Positions 59,234-64,000 of a DNA stretch of 64,000 nt are shown here, one piece after another; positions within the stretch are counted from its first letter, which is position 1, and each line of letters starts with the position of its first letter. The notes beneath the pieces were generated by a model. It did not search any database. It was not told where the DNA came from and was given only the letters and a program-made list of their open reading frames with translations. Made by a program: the position numbers and the translations under genes. The stretch is from Lachnospiraceae bacterium MD308 (lineage in GTDB: Bacteria; Bacillota; Clostridia; Lachnospirales; Lachnospiraceae). The stretch covers positions 258,960 through 322,959 of the forward strand of contig KE159798.1 of NCBI GenBank assembly GCA_000403475.2. Reading direction: 5' to 3'.

Positions 59234-59320
59234 ATGTTCCGGAGCTGTCTGTCAGGCAGCATGAAAGGCATTGCGGTTACGCAGTGCTATTTTTTCGCCC
59301 AAAATGGTTATGGCGCTTAA
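59234..59320 (+). CDS. Possible 28-residue peptide before the scaffold gene
   Basis: ATG 59234 follows TTAAGGAGGTGAAC, one of the best ribosome binding sites in the region, and the frame reads MFRSCLSGSMKGIAVTQCYF followed by FAQNGYGA and a stop. I see no family. It may be a leader peptide, or the strong site may only aid the message. The gap 59164-59412 holds nothing else besides the terminator. Confidence 0.4.
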   Translation: MFRSCLSGSMKGIAVTQCYFFAQNGYGA

Positions 59321-59412
59321 ACTATTCCTAAATTATGCCCGGCATGGCATTTAAACTGTACAGCCCCCGGGAGACACCGGCTATAAAAACGCAGGCGGAA
59401 AGGAGAAGACAT

Positions 59413-60051
59413 ATGGAATTAAGAGAGGCTTTAGGAGAAGAGCTGTTTTCTAAGGTGGAGGCAAGGCTGACGGAGATTAACGGGGCGGACGACAGGAGAG
59501 AAAATCCCGTCCGGTATGTGGATCTGTCAGAAGGCAGTTATGTGGGAAAGGAAAAGTACAGCCGCATGCAGACAGAATCGGAAGGGTACAAAAAGCAGCT
59601 GGAGGATGCGAATGAGCTTATCAAGTCTTATAAGGATACTAAGGATAAGGATATCGAGGGGCTCAAGCAGTCTGCAAAAGACTGGGAGACGAAGTACGCC
59701 GAGGAGACGAAGGCCCTCCAGGAGAAACTTACGGTTCAGGAAAGGACTTTTGCCGCAGAAAGATACCTGGACGGCCAGAAGATCAAGTCGCCTCTGTCAA
59801 GGAAGACGATCCTGAATGATTTCATGGCTCAGAACATGGAATTCAAGGATGGGAAGTTCATCGGCGCGGACGAGTATATGAAGGGTGTTCGTGAGCAGTA
59901 CCCGGATGAGTTCCAGGCAGACGAAGGCGCGAAACCCGAAAAGAAAATCTTCGTGCGGGGAACAAGCAACACGTATAAGCCGGCCACGAAGTCAGAGGAA
60001 GAGGCTTATCTTAAGAAAAAGTACGGAAACAACAAATATTCAAAACAGTAA
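59413..60051 (+). CDS. Phage scaffolding protein
   Basis: A 212-residue, highly charged helical protein placed directly before the major capsid gene, as scaffolds are. It starts MELREALGEELFSKVEARL, has a long coiled coil at about residues 50-115 (SYKDTKDKDIEGLKQSAKDW) and a basic C-terminus. It guides capsid assembly and leaves the head afterwards. ATG 59413 is chosen because GGAAAGGAG precedes it; an in-frame ATG at 59335 lacks one. Confidence 0.85.
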   Translation: MELREALGEELFSKVEARLTEINGADDRRENPVRYVDLSEGSYVGKEKYSRMQTESEGYKKQLEDANELIKSYKDTKDKDIEGLKQSAKDWETKYAEETKALQEKLTVQERTFAAERYLDGQKIKSPLSRKTILNDFMAQNMEFKDGKFIGADEYMKGVREQYPDEFQADEGAKPEKKIFVRGTSNTYKPATKSEEEAYLKKKYGNNKYSKQ

Positions 60052-60066
60052 AGGAGAGTAAAAACT

Positions 60067-60942
60067 ATGGAATATGGTGGATACAACGTAAATGAAAAAT
60101 ACAGCCCGATTATTGCGCCAAATTTTTATTTTGACGCGGTTTTCCAGCCGGGGCTTACTTACAGCGACCAGTTTCAGGGGGACGCAACGGGAGCCGGCTC
60201 GGTAAAGGTGTTCCGCTTGGCGGCGAAGTCGGCAAAAGACCCGAAACCGCCCGCATCTGATTTCGACCACAGCAAGGCGAATAATGAGCTGATTCCGATT
60301 CAGCTCAATAACCTGCAGCAGGAATCCACAAAGATTTACAACGTGCAGGCGGAGGCAGTTCCCTACGATGCGGCGGATGCCCATCTGTCGCAGTCTACGC
60401 TGGTGTGCCGGGAAGGCTGGCAGCTGTCAGGTCTTGCATGCCTTGTCCATGAAGGCACTGCGATGGAGGATACGGCGGCGATTACGAAAACAAACATCAT
60501 CAATAAGATCATTGCCGGGAGGAAAGCTATCCGCAAGCAGAAAGCGTCTGCAAATGTGGTCATGGCATCCGTGGAGACATACAGCACCATGCTGGAGGTT
60601 GCCGGGGATAAGTTCATTCCGGTGAAGAATGACGAGATTATCCGCACCGGGCAGATGGGTTATTACCTGGGGATGCTCTGGGTGGAATGCAACATGCTTG
60701 ACCTCTCCACGGCGGCAAAGTATTACGATTATACGGGAACACTCCAGACAGAAGATTTATCCAAGGTAGAGTACATCATGTACGACTGGCGGGGGCTGCA
60801 TATCGTAGACCTTCTTGACATGGCGAGGCTCAAGGATTCCGAGAACTTCAACGGAACGTTGGCACAGGTGGAAATCTGTACGGGTTACCGCCTTGGCGAT
60901 GCTAATTATGCTGTTGTAAAAAAACAGGAAGCAGCAAAATAG
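60067..60942 (+). CDS. Major capsid protein
   Basis: A 291-residue protein by position and pattern the main head protein. It starts MEYGGYNVNEKYSPIIAPNF, has a beta-rich core (YSDQFQGDATGAGSVKVFRL), a helical segment (INKIIAGRKAIRKQKASAN) and VVMASVETYSTMLEVAGDKF typical of HK97-fold capsid proteins of this phage group. GTAAAGGAGAG lies upstream and high expression is expected. Confidence 0.85.
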   Translation: MEYGGYNVNEKYSPIIAPNFYFDAVFQPGLTYSDQFQGDATGAGSVKVFRLAAKSAKDPKPPASDFDHSKANNELIPIQLNNLQQESTKIYNVQAEAVPYDAADAHLSQSTLVCREGWQLSGLACLVHEGTAMEDTAAITKTNIINKIIAGRKAIRKQKASANVVMASVETYSTMLEVAGDKFIPVKNDEIIRTGQMGYYLGMLWVECNMLDLSTAAKYYDYTGTLQTEDLSKVEYIMYDWRGLHIVDLLDMARLKDSENFNGTLAQVEICTGYRLGDANYAVVKKQEAAK

Positions 60943-60955
60943 GCGGTGATAACTG

Positions 60956-61354
60956 ATGATGGAATATGTAGATTACGCATACTACAAGGAGAGGGCTCAC
61001 GGAAAAGACATTCCGGAGGAGGAGTTCCCGAAAGCAGCTCTGAAGGCGAGCATCTTCATTAAGTGTATCACCCATGGCCGAGTATCGGATTCATTCGAGG
61101 CGGATTATCCGCAGTATACAGATGAGGTCAGGCTGGCAGCATGCGCGGCGGCAGAGGTGTTTTATGCGGCGGAGAAACGTTTGCGGGAACACGGCGGCCG
61201 GGAAGTCCAGTCTGAGAATAATGACGGGTATTCCGTGACCTATGCGGATGCTGCGGAACCGGGAACGTCTTTAGGGGAGCAAAAGGCTCTCCAGGCAGTC
61301 CGGCCATATCTGATAGACACGGGGCTCATGTATTGCGGAGGGATGACGGGATGA
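60956..61354 (+). CDS. Head-tail connector protein
   Basis: A 132-residue helical protein (MEYVDYAYYKERAHGKDIP, AALKASIFIKCITHGRVSDS, VRLAACAAAEVFYAAEKRLR). The pattern of helices and place right after the major capsid gene match gp6-like connector proteins that close the head. ATG 60956 or 60959 may be the start. It overlaps the next gene by four bases. Confidence 0.75.
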   Translation: MMEYVDYAYYKERAHGKDIPEEEFPKAALKASIFIKCITHGRVSDSFEADYPQYTDEVRLAACAAAEVFYAAEKRLREHGGREVQSENNDGYSVTYADAAEPGTSLGEQKALQAVRPYLIDTGLMYCGGMTG

Positions 61355-61764
61355 TTACTAATGCAGACCTCACCATTTTCAATAAGCGTCGCATAGAAAA
61401 GGCCACAGGCCGCCCGGTCTACTTCCGTACCTGGATTAAGGGTGTGAGTTTTTATACGGATCAGAAAGTAAGGGTGACGGAAGATGCGGGGGTTATATCC
61501 AAGGACATATATAAGGTCCGGATTCCGGAAGATGCGGATACAGAGGGAAAACCGTATGTTGACGCTGAGAAATACAAGTCTATGACGGATGAGGAGGCAG
61601 CAGGATGCTGGACGATTGACAATGACGACCTGTTCGGGAAAGGGCTGCTCCCGGAGTTTGAGAAGGAGGCGGATTTTTTAAGACGCCAGTATACCGGGAA
61701 GGTGGTTTCCTTTTCCGACAACCAGAGGGGCGGCCTGCCCCACTTCAGGATTGGGGGCGTATAG
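61351..61764 (+). CDS. Minor capsid protein / head closure protein
   Basis: A 137-residue beta-rich protein. ATG 61351 overlaps the stop of the connector gene (ATGA). The start ITNADLTIFNKRRIEKATGR and RPVYFRTWIKGVSFYTDQ are typical of the putative minor capsid proteins in this position of the Listeria A118-like module. It probably acts as head closure or stopper protein. Confidence 0.75.
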   Translation: MITNADLTIFNKRRIEKATGRPVYFRTWIKGVSFYTDQKVRVTEDAGVISKDIYKVRIPEDADTEGKPYVDAEKYKSMTDEEAAGCWTIDNDDLFGKGLLPEFEKEADFLRRQYTGKVVSFSDNQRGGLPHFRIGGV

Positions 61765-61765
61765 C

Positions 61766-62119
61766 ATGGGAAAGGTAAGGATTAAGATGGACCCAACACA
61801 GAAGATACTGCTGAAACGGTCGCTGAATGAGAGCGGGGGCGCCCAGAGGTTCTTTACCAGCGAAATGCAAAGAGTGATGCACCCGTATGTGCCGGTTCTG
61901 GAAAGTAAGTTGAGGGATTCATCTGTTATTAAGGGAACATGCATTGAGTACAATACCCCCTATGCCCGCCGACAGTTCTACGAGAACCAGGGAAACGGGA
62001 TCGAGGGCATGAACAACGGCGGCAGGGCAGGCTCACAATGGGCGCAGAGGGCATGGGCGGACAATGGGGATGCAGTAGTGGAATCCGTAGCGGATTATGT
62101 AGGAGGAAGAGCAAGGTGA
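61766..62119 (+). CDS. Minor capsid protein (head-tail joining, gp10-like)
   Basis: A 117-residue protein that opens with GKVRIKMDPTQKILLKRSLN and has YNTPYARRQFYENQGNG followed by GSQWAQRAWADN, the recognisable segment of minor capsid proteins in this cluster. ATG 61766 comes one base after the previous stop; the frame extends 15 bases further up but without a better site. It overlaps the next gene by four bases. Confidence 0.78.
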   Translation: MGKVRIKMDPTQKILLKRSLNESGGAQRFFTSEMQRVMHPYVPVLESKLRDSSVIKGTCIEYNTPYARRQFYENQGNGIEGMNNGGRAGSQWAQRAWADNGDAVVESVADYVGGRAR

Positions 62120-62556
62120 GCGTGATAGAAAGCATACGGGCATTCATTAACGGATGCCCGTATTTAGATGAGTTTGATGCGGCTGTAGGGGTGGAATATC
62201 TCCCGGAGGACGAGAAGTCCTATATCATCGGGGCATCCATCACCGATAAGCCGGTGGTAAAAAGCTATATGAACGGCGATAAGGTCAAGCGGTCCAACTT
62301 TGTGTTCGCAAGCCGGGAATATTTCGGCGCAGACAATGTTGAGAATATGGATGTGGCGGGCTTTTACGAGCATTTCTCGGAATGGCTTGAGGAGTGTGAG
62401 GCGAACGGGAAACTTCCCCAATTGCCGGAAGGGAAAGAGGCACGGCATATCCGGGCGCTGACAAACGGTTATGTCTATAACCAGACGGAAACAAAGGCAC
62501 AGTACCAGATACAGTGCCAGTTGATTTATTACCAGAAAAGAACAGGAGGAATATAA
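62116..62556 (+). CDS. Minor capsid / tail terminator protein
   Basis: A 146-residue protein that starts at GTG 62116, overlapping the previous stop (GTGA). It has SVIESIRAFINGCPYLDEFD, then VEYLPEDEKSYIIGASITDK, and ends VYNQTETKAQYQIQCQLIYY, which has the strand-rich end of tail terminator proteins. It follows the connector proteins and precedes the tail tube gene, where the tail terminator is usually encoded. Confidence 0.72.
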   Translation: MSVIESIRAFINGCPYLDEFDAAVGVEYLPEDEKSYIIGASITDKPVVKSYMNGDKVKRSNFVFASREYFGADNVENMDVAGFYEHFSEWLEECEANGKLPQLPEGKEARHIRALTNGYVYNQTETKAQYQIQCQLIYYQKRTGGI

Positions 62557-62558
62557 AA

Positions 62559-63074
62559 ATGGGTGGAATTACAGGAAGGCATATGATAGGTGAGTATCTG
62601 AATACGACGCCGAAAGAGGAAAACCCTACATGGGGAGTGATGGGAACCGGCTTTACCGAGGCAAATGAGGAGGTAAATGCGCAGACGGACTCCAAGAAGT
62701 ACATCAATGATGCATCGGCTACCGGCTCCGTGAAGAGTTATGAGTGGACGAAACCGATTGTGGCGGATCTTATTGAGGATGAGGGGGTCATTGCATACCT
62801 GACGGATATCGGGCGCCTCATGAAGACGGGCGGAGATTGTGAGACGGAACATGTATCTGTGCATTTCAACAAGCCGGTAACTGGGAAGGAAAATACATTC
62901 TATGCCAGAAAGATTGGAGTGTCTGTTGCAATCTCTTCCTTCTCTGATAATGATGGGGAGATGCAGATTGAAGGTGATCTGTTAGGGCGCGGAGATATTG
63001 TGGAGGGAGAGTTTGACACTACTTCCAGAACCTTTACAAAGAGAATAAGCATTGCAGTGTTGCCGGAAAACTAA
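62559..63074 (+). CDS. Major tail tube protein
   Basis: A 171-residue protein. ATG 62559 follows ACAGGAGG; the frame extends upstream without support. It has GVMGTGFTEANEEVNAQTDS, TGSVKSYEWTKPIVADLIED and ends in TRTFTKRISIAVLPEN-like strands, the pattern of small tail tube proteins. A long noncontractile or contractile tail cannot be separated from this protein alone, but no sheath gene is seen before it, which favours a siphovirus. Confidence 0.82.
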   Translation: MGGITGRHMIGEYLNTTPKEENPTWGVMGTGFTEANEEVNAQTDSKKYINDASATGSVKSYEWTKPIVADLIEDEGVIAYLTDIGRLMKTGGDCETEHVSVHFNKPVTGKENTFYARKIGVSVAISSFSDNDGEMQIEGDLLGRGDIVEGEFDTTSRTFTKRISIAVLPEN

Positions 63075-63123
63075 AGAATTAATGGATATATAAAATCAGA
63101 AATTGAGGAAGAGGAGATCAGAT

Positions 63124-63480
63124 ATGTTTATATGGGAAAATAAGAAGTATCCGTTTGACATTATGGATGCGGATACGATGGCGGTGTTCGGTGAGGCGGA
63201 GCAGGAGCTTTGGGATTCACTTAGCAGCTATGAAGAGGAGCATGCGAAGAACGGGAGGATTGATGCAGAGGGCGTAAAGGCGGAATGCCGGATTATAGAT
63301 GCATTTTTTGAAAATGTGTTCGGCGAGGGAAAGGCTGAGGAAATGTTTTGCGCGAAGTATAACTTAGCGGAGCGGACCAAGGCAGTGAAAAAGCTCTATA
63401 ACTTAAGGAAGAGTCAGATGGAAGAGCACAATTCGAGGATTAAGGCGCTGAGCAGTCTCGTTTCCAAAGGTGATGCGTGA
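63124..63480 (+). CDS. Tail assembly chaperone-like protein (DUF6673-type)
   Basis: A 118-residue acidic helical protein (MFIWENKKYPFDIMDADTM, FFENVFGEGKAEEMFCAKYN). ATG 63124 follows GAGGAAGAGGAG. Its place between the tail tube gene and a Gp15-like gene is that of the first tail assembly chaperone in Listeria phage-like tails. Its stop shares one base with the next start. Confidence 0.78.
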   Translation: MFIWENKKYPFDIMDADTMAVFGEAEQELWDSLSSYEEEHAKNGRIDAEGVKAECRIIDAFFENVFGEGKAEEMFCAKYNLAERTKAVKKLYNLRKSQMEEHNSRIKALSSLVSKGDA

Positions 63481-64000
63481 TGATGATTGAAAAGCCCCCG
63501 GCATCTGTGGAAGTCGGGGGCATATTTTACGAGGTTAATACAGATTTTCGCACGATGGTAGAAATAGAGAATCTAATCGTAGATAAAAGTGTCACAGAGG
63601 AGCAGAGGGCATTTGCAAAAGAAATCATGCAGTATAACCCGGACTTTTCCTTTGAGGAAGCATGTGCCAACGCAAAGTACCATGAGGCGCTGACTCTTTT
63701 CTATAAGGGAGGCATCCCGGAAGACCTGGAAGGGGCGATAGAAAAGCTGGTCTGGTTCTACGGGTGCGGAAAACCCGGGATCAATGGGAATCAGGAGAAA
63801 CCAGGGAAAAAGCCGCTTTATTCATATCGGCATGACTTTGACTATATCAATGCGGGGTTCATCCAAGATTATAAGCTGGATTTGCTTGAGGTGGAATCTC
63901 TGCACTGGTGGAAATTCGTAAGCCTGTTTAGCGCACTGCGGGATGACTGCAAGATCAGGGAGATCATGGGCTACCGTGGGGCGGACACGAAAGGCATGGA
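63480..64000 (+). CDS. Gp15-family tail protein (3' end outside window)
   Basis: The first 173 codons are visible. The protein reads MMIEKPPASVEVGGIFYEVN, TDFRTMVEIENLIVD, then SYRHDFDYINAGFIQDYKLD and LEVESLHWWKFVSLFSALRD, which matches the bacteriophage Gp15 family that pairs with the preceding small protein as tail assembly chaperones. It starts on the last base of the previous stop codon (a second ATG follows at 63483). The bases CCCCCGGCATCTGTGG and the following GTCGGGGGC can pair near the start. The tape measure gene is expected next, outside the window. Confidence 0.88.
   Translation, partial: MMIEKPPASVEVGGIFYEVNTDFRTMVEIENLIVDKSVTEEQRAFAKEIMQYNPDFSFEEACANAKYHEALTLFYKGGIPEDLEGAIEKLVWFYGCGKPGINGNQEKPGKKPLYSYRHDFDYINAGFIQDYKLDLLEVESLHWWKFVSLFSALRDDCKIREIMGYRGADTKGM

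Larger units (their letters stand above)
29832..64000. mobile_element. Tailed-phage prophage, left 34 kb (right end outside window)
   Basis: The region runs from a large serine recombinase through an immunity switch, a DNA replication module, late regulator, terminase, portal, scaffold, capsid, tail tube and tail assembly genes in standard order for a siphovirus-like or tailed phage of Gram-positive bacteria. Nearly all genes from 35.6 kb onward are on the plus strand. No lysis, tail-fibre or tape-measure genes are inside the window; they are expected further right. All key genes except the radical SAM gene look intact, so the prophage could be active. Confidence 0.95.

Overview
The window joins about 29.8 kb of chromosome from a low-GC Gram-positive anaerobe of the class Clostridia to the first 34 kb of an integrated tailed prophage. 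The right end of the prophage lies outside the window. A Lachnospiraceae host fits best. The reasons are a PolC-type replicase, a DUF1385-prmC-prfA cluster behind rpmE, a CarD-type regulator, an indolepyruvate:ferredoxin oxidoreductase operon, strong AGGAGG ribosome binding sites and purine-rich coding strands. The genus cannot be named from the sequence alone.

Host part (1-29.83 kb): the end of rpmE with its terminator; DUF1385 membrane protein, prmC and prfA (release factor and its methyltransferase); an ABC exporter; a DUF2156 protein, two PLP aminotransferases (the second HisC-like) and a small export protein; a PfkB sugar kinase and a DAHP synthase; a convergent XRE regulator; two small hypothetical genes; ispG overlapping polC; a DMT permease and a NimA/PNPOx-like flavoprotein; an operon for aryl 2-oxoacid metabolism (iorA, iorB, paaK, ACT-domain protein) followed by an SseB-like protein; a divergent cold-shock gene; ptsI; a DUF975 membrane protein; a CarD regulator behind a structured leader; a large tail-anchored protein of unknown function; and the start of a substrate-binding lipoprotein gene.

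That lipoprotein gene is cut after about 93 codons, where a large serine recombinase gene begins on the opposite strand. This is the left attachment site. The left arm of the prophage (29.8-37.8 kb) carries a possible small structured RNA, a Uma2 protein between direct repeats, two exported proteins, a zinc-finger/DUF4258 pair resembling a toxin-antitoxin system, and the immunity switch. The switch has a repressor, a consensus early promoter flanked by operator half-sites, and a 41-residue protein gene behind a close match to the Gram-positive LexA box. A run of very small early genes follows, interrupted by one reverse-strand cargo gene.

The replication module (37.8-47.1 kb) is DUF2800, DUF2815, family A DNA polymerase, VapE-like primase-helicase, VRR-NUC nuclease, SNF2 helicase and a HAD-like protein. 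After it come a truncated radical SAM gene, a cytosine methyltransferase, accessory genes and a sigma-like late regulator (47-52.3 kb). A two-gene AT-rich cassette with its own promoter and a terminator on each side (52.30-53.43 kb) sits between the late regulator and the terminase. Packaging and head/tail genes (53.5-64 kb) run in the usual order: small and large terminase, portal, minor capsid protein, YjcQ protein, scaffold, major capsid, connector proteins, tail tube, tail assembly proteins. The minor capsid protein has an unusual His-rich C-terminal extension and is followed by a tightly overlapping small gene, a layout that recalls a toxin with its immunity protein.
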